In this document: positions 51,535-59,934 of the stretch, piece after piece
Layout of the letters: the number at the start of each line of letters is the position of its first letter
Numbering within the stretch: the first letter of the stretch is position 1
Assembly (NCBI RefSeq): GCF_030345075.1
Contig: NZ_CP128361.1
Location: 4,464,001 to 4,528,000, forward strand
Length of the DNA stretch: 64,000 nt
Source of the DNA: Solwaraspora sp. WMMA2065
GTDB lineage: Bacteria > Actinomycetota > Actinomycetes > Mycobacteriales > Micromonosporaceae
Direction: 5' to 3'
Made by a program: the position numbers and the translations under genes
Notes under the pieces: model-generated
What the model was told of the DNA's origin: nothing
The model's input: the letters and a program-made list of their open reading frames with translations, nothing else
Databases searched by the model: none

Positions 51535-51725
51535 CAACATTCAGCGGCAACCGCGTCGGTGGATCGAGGCTGAGGTCCACGACTCGTTGTTCGAGGGCCG
51601 TGATCCGCCGGTGGAGTTGGTCGATGTCGGCCGGCGCGCCGAGCCATCGCACGTGATCGGCGACCGAGAAAGATGTCGATCGTGACAGCCGTGGTGGCTG
51701 GCTTGGTGGTAGTCGTGTTGCTCAT
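51535..51725 (-). pseudogene. Small frameshifted relic
   Basis: The reverse ATG at 51725 starts MSNTTTTKPATTAVTID; one extra base near 51668 shifts the frame, after which FSVADHVRWLGAPADIDQLH and a short coiled-coil (RRITALEQRVVDLSL) run to a stop at about 51535. SVADHVRWLG is almost the same as a segment of the broken gene at 1071-2137 (SVADHVRCLG). Function unknown. Confidence 0.4.
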
Positions 51726-52017
51726 CGGACCCGCCTCGCACTCACACCGAGGTGATCCGGAGACACGTCTCGGACCCTGGGGAGCTCCCCTCGGATAGAT
51801 GGAGCACGGACCGCCGCCGGACCTTGCGCCGCGTATGCCGCCGGTTGCGAGCCTGCAGGATGAGCTGACCTACCAGGATCACGGTGGCTACGACTGCGGA
51901 GATCAGTTCGTGTACGCGCCGACCGGCCGTCAGTGGAGCGGCCCGGGCTGATGGCTGTACCTTGCCGCCGGTACCGCCTTCGGGGCAGGGTTCGAGGCAG
52001 GCTTGCCGAGTGCGACG
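51726..52017. other. No gene recognised
   Basis: GC-rich spacer downstream of the sigma-factor operon. I see no supported frame. Confidence 0.35.
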
Positions 52018-52233
52018 TCAGGTGCTGGCCTGCCGGCGCATCGCGACGAAGGCTGCCGCCATGAGCAGTTCCTGGCACACCTCGTCGGGGTCCTGCTTGG
52101 CGTCGATGGTGGTGGCGCCCAGCCGACGCCAAGTGGCGACGAACGTGTGGTATCCGGCGTACGCGCTGGTCAGCGTGTCGTTGCTCTGGCCGATGCCGTC
52201 GTCCTGTCCGGGGTCCGAGAGCCGTCGCCTCAT
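52018..52233 (-). CDS. Small protein downstream of the sigma factors
   Basis: Encodes 71 residues from an ATG (MRRRLSDPGQDDGIGQSNDT). The sequence is natural-looking: TSAYAGYHTFVATWRRLGAT, then DPDEVCQELLMAAAFVAMRR, mostly helical, one cysteine. It lies 46 bases after the region-2-only sigma-like gene and may be in its operon, for instance as a small partner or anti-sigma-type protein. No family recognised; an upstream start at 52347 would overlap the sigma gene. Confidence 0.5.
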   Translation of the reverse strand: MRRRLSDPGQDDGIGQSNDTLTSAYAGYHTFVATWRRLGATTIDAKQDPDEVCQELLMAAAFVAMRRQAST

Positions 52234-52279
52234 CGTGGTCTGGCCGATTCCAGCTGGAGGTAGGCGTCGAACCGGCCTG

Positions 52280-52903
52280 TCAGTCCGAATCGTTGCTGAT
52301 CGGTCGGTCGCGATTGTCGAAGACGGGCTTCTCGCCGGTGGTCTCAAGCCGGTGGTGGTGGCCGGGTCCGAGGTGGTCGGCGATCAGGTTCCGGGCGATG
52401 GTGACCAGCCAGGCGCCGAGGTCGTGGCGGTGCCGGGTGAGGCCGCCGATTCGCCTCAGCGCTCGGAGGAAGGTGTCCGAGGTGATGTCCTCGGCGAGCG
52501 GCCGGTTGCCGACTTGGAAGTAGACGTACCGGAAGACGGTGTCGACGTAGTGGTCGTAGATCAGCCCGAACGCCTCGCTATCGCCTGCCTGGGCCCGTTG
52601 CACGAGTTCCCACACCTCGACCGTGTCGGTGTCGTGGCTGGCCGATGTCGATTCGTGGTGGGGGGTCGGGTCCGGTCGGTGGGGTTCGACGGTTGTGCGG
52701 GGGGTGCCGGCGGCGGTGCGGATGGCCGCGATGACGTCGTCGGTGGTGTGATCGCGTGGGTCGGAGCCGGCGAGTGCGGCGCCGATCGAGCCGGCGCGGA
52801 GCAGGCCGTTGAACAACTGGTCTTCCGGGTTGGCTGGTCCGTGCTCGTGGAATGCGTCGGTGGGTGTGGTGGCGGGGTGGGTCGGTCGGGGTGCGTTCAC
52901 CAT
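52280..52903 (-). CDS. ECF-like sigma protein with region 2 only
   Basis: Encodes 207 residues from an ATG that overlaps the upstream sigma-like gene by 7 bases. Residues about 1-95 are a hydrophilic extension. From about 96, VWELVQRAQAGDSEAFGLIY, DHYVDTVFRYVYFQVGNRPL, AEDITSDTFLRALRRI and LGAWLVTIARNLIADHL form a complete sigma-70 region 2 (core binding and -10 recognition), followed by HHRLETTGEKPVFDN and a stop. Region 4 is absent, though the sequence up to the stop resembles ECF factors that normally continue. Either a truncated factor or one that works with a second protein supplying region 4. Confidence 0.78.
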   Translation of the reverse strand: MVNAPRPTHPATTPTDAFHEHGPANPEDQLFNGLLRAGSIGAALAGSDPRDHTTDDVIAAIRTAAGTPRTTVEPHRPDPTPHHESTSASHDTDTVEVWELVQRAQAGDSEAFGLIYDHYVDTVFRYVYFQVGNRPLAEDITSDTFLRALRRIGGLTRHRHDLGAWLVTIARNLIADHLGPGHHHRLETTGEKPVFDNRDRPISNDSD

Positions 52904-53568
52904 GAGATCCCCTCATTGCGGAGTTGTCGCCGGGCGCGACGGATCTGGCCTTCGACGGCCCGGGCCGTGGTGTCGAAGTGTTCCGCGAGCTGCTGGTGGG
53001 TGAGGCCGTAGGCGTGGCCGAACAGCAGTCTGCGTTGCAGATCTGACAGCACCGTTGTGTGTCTGATCTTGTCGAGGACCACCTTGGCCATGGCGGATCG
53101 TGCGGGGTCCTGCTCGGAACGCAGGGCGGCGGGGCCGGTGTCGTCGGGTGGAAGCGTGGTCTCGTTGGTGTTCCTGCTGGTGCGCCATCGGCGGAAGGTG
53201 TTGGCGAACTCGCTTCGGCACATGCCGGTGAAGTAGTCGTGCAGGCTGTGGTTGCGGCTGGGGTCCCAGCCGGTGCCGTCGTGGCACCGGCGGGTGAACG
53301 TCGCCAGCGCGTTTGTGACCGACTCCTGGATGATGCTGTCGTGGTCGGCGTGTGCCCATCCGTCGGGTGGGTGGAGTCGCCAGCCGCGTCGGGCGCAGTG
53401 GCCGAAGATCTGTTTGGTGCGCAGGTCGTGGCGCATCTGCATGACGGCGGCCGCGACGAGCGCGTCGATCATGCGGTCCCAGCGGTGTCCGGTGAACCTG
53501 TCCGCCTCGATCAGTCGCCACAGGTCGCGGTCGGCGGCCAGGTGTGCCTCGTGGTCGTCGTCGGCCAT
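52897..53568 (-). CDS. Sigma-70-like factor, first gene of the pair
   Basis: Encodes 223 residues from the ATG at 53568, with a strong AAGGAGGTGGGG site; starts farther up are not credible. The region 2-like part is divergent (IIQESVTNALATFTRRCHDG, LHDYFTGMCRSEFANTFRRW), then region 4 is clear: VLSDLQRRLLFGHAYGLTHQ followed by QLAEHFDTTARAVEGQIRRA, a sigma-4 helix-turn-helix. It probably directs RNA polymerase to stress or development promoters. Overlap with the next gene implies equimolar synthesis, perhaps because the two proteins pair. Confidence 0.75.
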   Translation of the reverse strand: MADDDHEAHLAADRDLWRLIEADRFTGHRWDRMIDALVAAAVMQMRHDLRTKQIFGHCARRGWRLHPPDGWAHADHDSIIQESVTNALATFTRRCHDGTGWDPSRNHSLHDYFTGMCRSEFANTFRRWRTSRNTNETTLPPDDTGPAALRSEQDPARSAMAKVVLDKIRHTTVLSDLQRRLLFGHAYGLTHQQLAEHFDTTARAVEGQIRRARRQLRNEGISW

Positions 53569-54289
53569 CCCCACCTCCTTTGGTCTGTCCCCGTCGCCGC
53601 ATGTTCTGTCGTGGGTGTGGTGCGTCCCCACGCGGGTTGGCCGGCGCGGGTTTCCGGCTATCGGTACGGGCCGGGACGGGTGTCTCTCGTGCTCGGTGGG
53701 CCGGGTGGCGTGGGCGTGCAACGTCGTAGGGGTGGTGGACGGGACGGGGTCTGGATTGGTGGGCTGTGGAGGCGTTGCGGCGTGTCCGGTGGCGTCGGTC
53801 GGTGCGGGCGGGAAACGAACACGAGGTTCACGTTCTGTCGGTTGTGTGTTTGTTCGGGGGCCGTTGGCGTGCGTCTCTGGGTGGGCTTTCTGGGGCGGGG
53901 CCGCCCCGGCGGTGGCACACCCGAATGTGAGTAATCGTTTGATTCACTCCTGCGCATCTATGTACATCTATTAGGATGGCGTGCGACGGCATGGCGTGGC
54001 GGTCGTGGATGCCGACTTGATCGTCCTCGTCGGGGGCGTGGGAACCAGATCCCTGGTCGACGCGTCTCAACTCTGTCGCCGCAATGGGTGGTGAATATTT
54101 TTCGCATGCCAGATGGTCATGCGGGCTGACGTGTGTCAAAGCCTGTACCCGCACGGGTGGCGGGTGTGCGTCCGAGTCTCGACGAGGTTACAAAGTCCGC
54201 CGAGTGCAGTCAGCCGATTGCAGATTTCGTGTTGTGCGTGCGAGACTCGCCCCGGACCAACAAACCCGGGCTGGACAGGAGAGCGGCAG
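53569..54289. other. Long intergenic region, no gene recognised
   Basis: About 720 bases between the sigma operon and the membrane-protein gene. It has an AT-richer island around 53930-53975 (TGAGTAATCGTTTGATTCAC, then TACATCTATTAGGATGG), which contains the best promoter-like sequences, and a GGGGCG/CGCCCC hairpin at 53892-53907. It should carry the divergent promoters of both flanking genes. Confidence 0.4.
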
Positions 54290-54745
54290 ATGGCAGGTAG
54301 GCAGCGGCGCGGACGGCGCGGCAGCGGCGGTCCGAGGCGTTCCGCGTCTGATCGGATCGCCTGGGGCCCGTCGACGACAGGGGATTGCCGGTGGGTGACG
54401 ACGGCGCACGGCCACTGCTGCGCCGGTGCCGCCGCCACGGCTACCCACCGGCACGTCATGTCCTGCATGGCGTCGGCGGTGGTGAGCGGCTACCTGTGCG
54501 GGTTGGCCGGTGACGACATCGCCGCGGCCGGTGGCCTGCCCGCGGCGGCCCTGGTGCTCGTGGTGATGTTCGCCGCGATGGGGGTGCCCGCGGCGGCGCG
54601 GCACGTGCGCGCGCTGGCCGCGCGCGCGCTGCTCGCCGGTATTTGCTGGTCGCGGGAGTTCCGGGCGTGGCGGCCGACGGGCACGGACACCCCAGCTGTC
54701 CTGATCCTGATGCTGAGGCGCGGGAACGGCCGAGGGCCGGGCTGA
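54290..54745 (+). CDS. Small membrane protein
   Basis: Encodes 151 residues from the ATG at 54290, with CAGGAGAG upstream. A basic N-terminus (AGRQRRGRRG) leads to HGHCCAGAAATATHRHVMSC (His/Cys-rich), then hydrophobic segments at about 65-80 (ASAVVSGYLCGLAG) and 85-105 (GGLPAAALVLVVMFAAMGVP) and a less certain one at 112-125. The His/Cys cluster could bind metal. No family recognised. Confidence 0.5.
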   Translation: MAGRQRRGRRGSGGPRRSASDRIAWGPSTTGDCRWVTTAHGHCCAGAAATATHRHVMSCMASAVVSGYLCGLAGDDIAAAGGLPAAALVLVVMFAAMGVPAAARHVRALAARALLAGICWSREFRAWRPTGTDTPAVLILMLRRGNGRGPG

Positions 54746-54797
54746 CACGTCGCGACGATGTCGGGACCGGCCCGCCGTGCGCGGGTGATCAGGGCCG

Positions 54798-55664
54798 TCA
54801 CTCGTAGCGCGAGGCCTGCTGGGCGAGAATGCTCCGGGCCGTGTCGCCGTTGACGGCCGAGTGCCACAGGTTCTCGAACAGTTCCTCGTAGGAAACTATC
54901 TCCTGTTCGCTCTCGACGAGCGCGACGTCACTCGGAAGATTCTCGACATACACAACCGGGCTGTCCTGTTCCGAGGTGAATTCGAGAAGTGAGAACGACC
55001 AGGTCGGGCGTTCCGAGACGTCGGGGTCGAACGGGATGATCGCGATCTCCACGGCGGGGTGGTCGAACATGTCGTTAAGGTGGGCGAGTTGGTCGCGCAT
55101 GGCCTCTCTCCCTCCGACGTTGCGTTGGAGAGCGAGTTCGTCGATGATGACCCGCAGTTCCACCTCACCCGCGCGGTCGAAGACACGTTGTTGCCGGTGC
55201 ATCCGTAGCGCTACTCGAGCTTGGATTTCTTTGTCGTCATGCGGCAGTATCTTCACCAGCCTGATGAGGGCCTCAGCGTATGCCCGGCACTGCAGGAGTC
55301 CGGGGATCACGACCGGATGGAAGTGTTTGATGACGGCGGCCTCGTCCTCGTAGCCCATGAAGTCGATGTAGGCGGGGGACACGTACTCGCGGTAGCTCGC
55401 GGCCCAACTGCGTCGGCGGGCGGACCGAGCGAGGTCGAGAAGTCGTGTGACCTCGGCGGGATCGTCCACCCCGTAGAAGCGGAGCAGCATGTGGAGATCG
55501 GCGAGGGCGACGGTGACGGTTCCGGCCTCGATCCGGGTCACCTTGGAAAGGGACCACTCCACACCTTTGCGGACATCATCGGTCGTGTAGTGATTTTCTT
55601 CCCGGAGATGGCGTAGCGCGGTCCGCAGACGTCGACGGCTGAGGGTCGGCCCAGGCGTCGTCAT
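54798..55664 (-). CDS. XRE-family regulator with DUF5753
   Basis: Encodes 288 residues from the ATG at 55664; an earlier start adds 11 residues. Helix-turn-helix about residues 10-60 (LRTALRHLREENHYTTDDVR, EWSLSKVTRIEAGTVTVALA). The C-terminal DUF5753 domain is recognisable by YEDEAAVIKHFHPVVIPGLL, QCRAYAEALIRL, ELRVIIDELALQRNVGG and WSFSLLEFTSEQDSPVVYVE. Such regulators are typical of Streptomyces and relatives (BldB/WhiJ-like systems) and pair with DUF397 proteins; here a DUF397 gene lies divergently and is broken. Confidence 0.9.
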   Translation of the reverse strand: MTTPGPTLSRRRLRTALRHLREENHYTTDDVRKGVEWSLSKVTRIEAGTVTVALADLHMLLRFYGVDDPAEVTRLLDLARSARRRSWAASYREYVSPAYIDFMGYEDEAAVIKHFHPVVIPGLLQCRAYAEALIRLVKILPHDDKEIQARVALRMHRQQRVFDRAGEVELRVIIDELALQRNVGGREAMRDQLAHLNDMFDHPAVEIAIIPFDPDVSERPTWSFSLLEFTSEQDSPVVYVENLPSDVALVESEQEIVSYEELFENLWHSAVNGDTARSILAQQASRYE

Positions 55665-55734
55665 GGCGTCCGCGTCCTCTCGTCGTGTACCGCCCACACT
55701 AAGGGATGCGTGAATATCTGCCTATAGCCGTCTT

Positions 55735-55764
55735 CACTTTGCAGGCGGCACTGGGCACTTTGCA
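55735..55764. repeat. Direct repeats in the XRE/DUF397 divergent promoter
   Basis: CACTTTGCA occurs at 55735-55743 and again at 55756-55764, exactly 21 bases apart (two helical turns), between the divergent XRE gene and DUF397 gene. A likely binding site of the XRE regulator. Confidence 0.6.
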
Positions 55765-55959
55765 CTAAGCCGATGCGAGATGGTGTGGCCATCCGCGCGT
55801 TGTCGAGATCAACTGAAAATCCTTGGCCTGGTGCCATCTTGGTACACTCGGTGTCCCTGGCGATCTCGTCTCGATCGAATCGTGCAGGAAGCCGCCGCGT
55901 CGCCGCAGATGGGATCACGCCGAGGGCTGGCATGCGTCGCACTTCGAAAGGTATTCGCC

Positions 55960-56234
55960 GTGACATCATCACACCCCCTCAACTTCTCATGGTCCACACC
56001 GGAAGACCCGGTGACTGTTCCCCCGCACAGCGGGGCCGAGATGGAAATTCCACCGATCTGGCGACGGAAGAGTTCGAGTTGTCTCGACGACCACTGCGTC
56101 GAAGTCGCGTTTCACGGCGACCGGGTGGACGTCACCAGCTCGAATGTCCCCGCACCGCGCCTCACGTTCACCCCACGTCATGGCACCGGTTCGTGTCCGG
56201 CGTACAAACCGGAGAGCTGCGCCCCGGCGACTGA
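55960..56234 (+). pseudogene. DUF397 gene, frameshifted
   Basis: The GTG at 55960 starts TSSHPLNFSWSTPEDPVTVP; the DUF397 core follows as IWRRKSSSCLDDHCVEVAFH, VDVTSSNVPAPRLTFTP. One base change near 56175 shifts the frame; in the next frame it ends naturally as SWHRFVSGVQTGELRPGD at 56234, the usual DUF397 finish (W-x2-F). DUF397 proteins are small partners, probably antagonists, of XRE-DUF5753 regulators. The break may free the regulator from control. Confidence 0.72.
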
Positions 56235-56883
56235 GCCACCAGAAGCGGGTGACAGCGCTGCCGACCCGTTCCCACACGCCACCCGGGTTGACGGTCGGAC
56301 GAACACCGTCGGCGGTGCCGCCGCCATGACCAGTAACCTTGGGCGACTACCCGGGGTGACCGTCCAAGCGTGCCGCAGCGAAGTCGTTCAGCGATGACCC
56401 CCTTCCCTCTGGCGTGACGATCCCGCCGGCCGCCTTCCGTGCACTGAACGCGATGGTAGGTGGTTTTGTAGCATAAATACACAGCTGGACGCCGCGTCGC
56501 GACTGACCGATAGGGCCATGCCGTCCTGATCAGCGCCGCCCCGGCACCCGGCGACACCACACACCGCCGATCAGTAGGCCGCTTCCACACCCGGTCAACC
56601 CTGATCGACGACTCAACAACCGGCTACATTGCGTCACATCCGACTGGTGATCGCGTTAGCCGTAGCGGGCTCGCGCACCCTATCGGTACGCCGCGACTCA
56701 GCCCGGCCGCGCGCATCCACCCTCCACTGACGGTGGCCGACCACCTCCCACAGACAGCAGGCCAGCAGAATCACGCCGGGCTCCAGAACCGGAAGACACC
56801 GGTCCGCCGGGGCGTGCCGCCCATCGGCGACATACTCCGATGGAAGTCAGCCAGGCGGCCGCTGGAACCGCCGCACAGGGCTG
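56235..56883. other. No gene recognised
   Basis: About 650 bases between the DUF397 relic and the 3' end of the FxLD methyltransferase gene. An AT-rich patch around 56455-56480 (GGTTTTGTAGCATAAATACA) looks promoter-like, but no downstream gene is apparent in either direction. Confidence 0.4.
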
Positions 56884-58089
56884 TCACGGCCACGAGACCG
56901 CCACCACCCCATGGCGTTTCGGCGCACACCACCCGCGCGGCGTACCCCCGTCGCCATCACCTGGGATGTACTCGATGCGCGCGGCCCCTCGGCGGCGGTA
57001 ACCGGCCGCCCACCGGCGCAGCAGGTCGAGGTACCGCTCGGCCACGTCCTCGGCGTTCGGTCCGTGCGCGTAGACGCCGCTCTCCCACCCGCCGGTGTCC
57101 TCGTTCCCGCGTTTCGTCCGGTAGGCGAAACTGCCCGCCTCGACCAGGACCGCCGCGCCGACAGTCACCGCCGGCGTGAACACACCCCGGTCGACCAGCG
57201 CCTGGCTGGCGTGCAGGAACGGCACCAGCGGCCCGCTGGTCACCACGAACAGCTCCAACTCATCAGGCAGGTCGAACGCCGCCCCGGACCACCGTGCGAT
57301 CCGCCGCCCATGGATCGCCCCGCGAAGCGCCGGCACGTCGAAGCCCGGGTCGGGCCCGTCGACCCGCAGCGCCGCGTCACCGGTGACCGGCACCACCGTG
57401 TCGGTGAACGTGCCCTGGCCCTGCATCGGCACAAAACCGCCGAGACAGTAGCTGCGGGAGACCAGGCGGGTGCCGACGCGGTCGAACGCGACACAGCGGG
57501 ACAACCCGGCGAACCGCAGCGGCACGACGATCCTGCCGCGCCCGGACAGTTGGTGGATCCACGCCGGAGGGATGTCCCACGCCCCGACCGTCACGATGAT
57601 CCGGTCGTACGGCGCGTGCTCCGGCACACCATGCTCGGCGTCGGCCCGCACGACCCGTACCCGCCCGTAACCGGCCGACCGCAGACACCGGCGCGCCCGC
57701 GCGACGATCTCCGCGTCGATGTCCACCGACGTGACGGAACCCTTGGGGCCGACCAGCTCCGCGATCAGCGCCGCGTTGTACCCACCCGAGCCGATCTCCA
57801 GAACCCGCATCCCCGGCTCGATCCCGGCCTGCTCCAGCATCACCGCCTGGATGTGCGCGGCGGACACCGAACTCAGCGCGGCCCCGTCGGAGCCGACCTT
57901 GGTCACCAGCGGCGTGTTCGAGTCGTACACCGCCTCCAACGGCTCACCAGCTGCGAACAGATGACGAGGCACGGTCGAGAACGCCGCAGCCACGGCGTCG
58001 GAGACGATGACGTCCTCCCGCAACTCGGCGACCATCGCCGCCCGCAGCCTCGCCTGATCCCCGACACCCATCTCGCCCGTCACGGTCAT
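56884..58089 (-). CDS. FxLD-system methyltransferase (PCMT-like)
   Basis: Encodes 401 residues from the ATG at 58089 (GCAGAGGTGCGACGG upstream). The N-terminal half is a protein-isoaspartate O-methyltransferase: AAFSTVPRHLFAAGEPLEAV, VLEIGSGGYNAALIAELVGP (SAM motif I), VTSVDIDAEIVARARR and YDRIIVTVGAWDIPPAWIHQ. The C-terminal 180 residues (LELFVVTSGPLVPFLHASQA, AAVLVEAGSFAYRTKRGNED) are the extension characteristic of the methyltransferase, FxLD system family. Such enzymes methylate an Asp in class I lanthipeptides, leading to succinimide or isoaspartate. It belongs to the lanthipeptide locus upstream but an IS110 fragment now separates it. Confidence 0.85.
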   Translation of the reverse strand: MTVTGEMGVGDQARLRAAMVAELREDVIVSDAVAAAFSTVPRHLFAAGEPLEAVYDSNTPLVTKVGSDGAALSSVSAAHIQAVMLEQAGIEPGMRVLEIGSGGYNAALIAELVGPKGSVTSVDIDAEIVARARRCLRSAGYGRVRVVRADAEHGVPEHAPYDRIIVTVGAWDIPPAWIHQLSGRGRIVVPLRFAGLSRCVAFDRVGTRLVSRSYCLGGFVPMQGQGTFTDTVVPVTGDAALRVDGPDPGFDVPALRGAIHGRRIARWSGAAFDLPDELELFVVTSGPLVPFLHASQALVDRGVFTPAVTVGAAVLVEAGSFAYRTKRGNEDTGGWESGVYAHGPNAEDVAERYLDLLRRWAAGYRRRGAARIEYIPGDGDGGTPRGWCAPKRHGVVAVSWP

Positions 58090-58204
58090 GCCGTCGCACC
58101 TCTGCCTTCTGGTCGAAGTCGCCGATCAAAGCCCGACACCGCTCCCCGGGGGGATCTGGGCCGCCGATGGGTCTGACACGAAATCTCGGTGACTGGGTAC
58201 GGGC

Positions 58205-59066
58205 CTGTTCGGCTCGGCTGGCTTGTGGAAGCGGGTCGAAGCGGACGGTCAGCCCGAGGCTGTCGGCCTCGCGGATCATCCGTTTCATGGCGCGTTCGGG
58301 GTCACGCTTGGTGAAGTAGTCGGCTCCGAGGTCGGTGAAGGTGGTCTTGTCGGTAGGACGTGCCAGATCGCGATGGCCAGCTTGTGCATGACGGCCGCGA
58401 GGGCTTTCTTCCCGCCACGTCGGGCGGCGATCCGCCGGTAGTACACCCCGTAGTAGGAGTTCCTGTCGCATAGGGCGGCGAGGGCCGCGACGCCGAGGAT
58501 GCGTTTGGTGACCCCGGCTGACTCGTTCATCCCGGGACAGACCCCGATCCACGAGGCCAGATGCCCGGCGGTGGCGAACCGGGTCATGTCGCCGCCGGTC
58601 TCGGCGAGGATCATCTCCGCGGCCCGGCGGCCCACACCGGGCGGGGAGTCGAGGTTGTCGATGTCGTCGTCGTGGCCGGCGGTCAGGTCGGCGATCCGCT
58701 GGTCCAACTGTCCGACGAGCCGGTCGAGGTGCTCGATCTGGGCCAGGTAGTGCCGACACATCCAGCCGTGGTGGTCGGTGAACGTGCCGTCCAGGGCGGC
58801 GACCAGGTCGAGGGTCTTCTTCCTGGCCCGGCCGACAGCGAGTCCGGCCAGCACCTGTGGATCGCGTTCGCCGGCGATGAGCGCGTCGATGATGGCCCGT
58901 CCGGTCGTACCGACCACGTTGGTGATGACGCTGGTCAGCTTCATCCCGGTGTCCTCCAGTTCCTTCTCCAGCCGTTGGATCTCCTGCCCTCGGGCCACGG
59001 TCAGCTCGGTGCGGCGGCGGGTCAGGTCACGCAGCTCACGGATCCGGCGGCCGGGGACGAGGGCGC
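58205..59066 (-). pseudogene. IS110-family transposase fragment in the lanthipeptide locus
   Basis: The reverse frame from about 59066 reads IRELRDLTRRRTELTVARGQ, then KLTSVITNVVGTTGRAIIDA, LDSPPGVGRRAAEMILAETG and HLASWIGVCPGMNESAG (C-terminal serine domain), KLAIAIWHVL. A frame change near 58355 separates the end (FTDLGADYFTKRDPERAMKR, DSLGLTVRFDPLP). The N-terminal RuvC domain is missing, so the element is dead. It lies 11 bases after the phosphotransferase stop and cuts the biosynthetic operon. Confidence 0.8.
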
Positions 59067-59076
59067 GGCGGCGGGA

Positions 59077-59934
59077 TCATCGGCTGGCCCCGGTGCCCGC
59101 CGATAGCGCCCTGGCGCGATGGTGCAGTGGCGCGGCGAGCGCTGTGTTGATTCCGTGTTCGCAGGCGTGCAGGAGTTCGGTGATGACGACGAGTTCGGCG
59201 TGGCGGCCGGCGGGGGTGTGGAGCAGGTCGGTCAGGTGGTGGCTGATGTCGGCGGCTGCGTCCGGTGCCAGCAGGCTGTAGGTGTGCAGAGTCGCGGCGT
59301 CGTAGCCGGCGGGGGCGAGTCCCCAGCCTTCCCAGTCGAGGATCTGTAGTTCGGGGGCGCAGAGGTTCGCGTAGTGGAAGTCTCCGTGGGCGGTTGTCCA
59401 GGGTTGCCCGGGGTGGTCGTTGGAGGGGATGCCCAGGTAGTGCGGCATCGACCAGGCGAGGAATCCTGGCTGGACGGTCATCCGGATGGTGTTCACCGTC
59501 GCGATGGTCGTGAGGGCGGTGCCGACCGTGGCCCACCAGCCGGATGTCAGGGCGGGTGGGGTGGTGATTGCGGCGTGGTCGGCGATGGTGCCGGCCGTGG
59601 CGTGTTCGTACAGTTCGGCGCGGTAGGTCCAGGTGCCGTCGGTCCAGTCGTGCCAGCGCAGCAGCCGGGGTCGTGGTACCGCCGCCGGTATCGCGCGGTG
59701 GGCGTCGATGGCGCCGTTCCAGAAGGTGTCGATGAGCTGGTCGATGGGTGTGGCGGCGACTCGGAGCCATCGGCGCCCGTGGTCGGTGGTGACGGGTGCG
59801 CCGAGGGTGCGGCCGTGCCAGCCCCAGGCCTCGTGGGCCTCAGGGTCTGGGTGTGTGTGGAGGGCGCGGCGGGCGTGGGTGTGCGCGGTCCGCATCCGGT
59901 GGACGGTGGCGGGGTCGTCGGGTTCGGGCCACAT
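59077..59934 (-). CDS. Phosphotransferase (APH fold) of the lanthipeptide locus
   Basis: Encodes 285 residues; the ATG at 59934 overlaps the previous stop (TGATG). The catalytic loop is WTTAHGDFHYANLCAPE and the metal site LQILDWEGWGLAPAGYDAATLH, as in aminoglycoside/choline kinases; the N-lobe is short (WHGRTLGAPVTTDHGRRWLR). It could phosphorylate a side chain of the precursor peptide, a tailoring substrate, or a self-resistance target. Similar phosphotransferase genes do occur beside FxLD lanthipeptide genes to my recollection, but the reaction is unknown. Confidence 0.75.
   Translation of the reverse strand: MWPEPDDPATVHRMRTAHTHARRALHTHPDPEAHEAWGWHGRTLGAPVTTDHGRRWLRVAATPIDQLIDTFWNGAIDAHRAIPAAVPRPRLLRWHDWTDGTWTYRAELYEHATAGTIADHAAITTPPALTSGWWATVGTALTTIATVNTIRMTVQPGFLAWSMPHYLGIPSNDHPGQPWTTAHGDFHYANLCAPELQILDWEGWGLAPAGYDAATLHTYSLLAPDAAADISHHLTDLLHTPAGRHAELVVITELLHACEHGINTALAAPLHHRARALSAGTGASR

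Noticed and set aside
51673-51798. 41-residue forward ORF with one membrane helix (MSIVTAVVAGLVVVVLLIG)
   Set aside because: It is antisense to a Thr-rich start of a reverse-strand relic; valine codons arise from complementing threonine codons.
58090-58330. Possible FxLD precursor peptide upstream of the methyltransferase
   Set aside because: The only frames there belong to the IS110 fragment tail (FDPLP is its C-terminus), with no leader or Ser/Thr/Cys-rich core.
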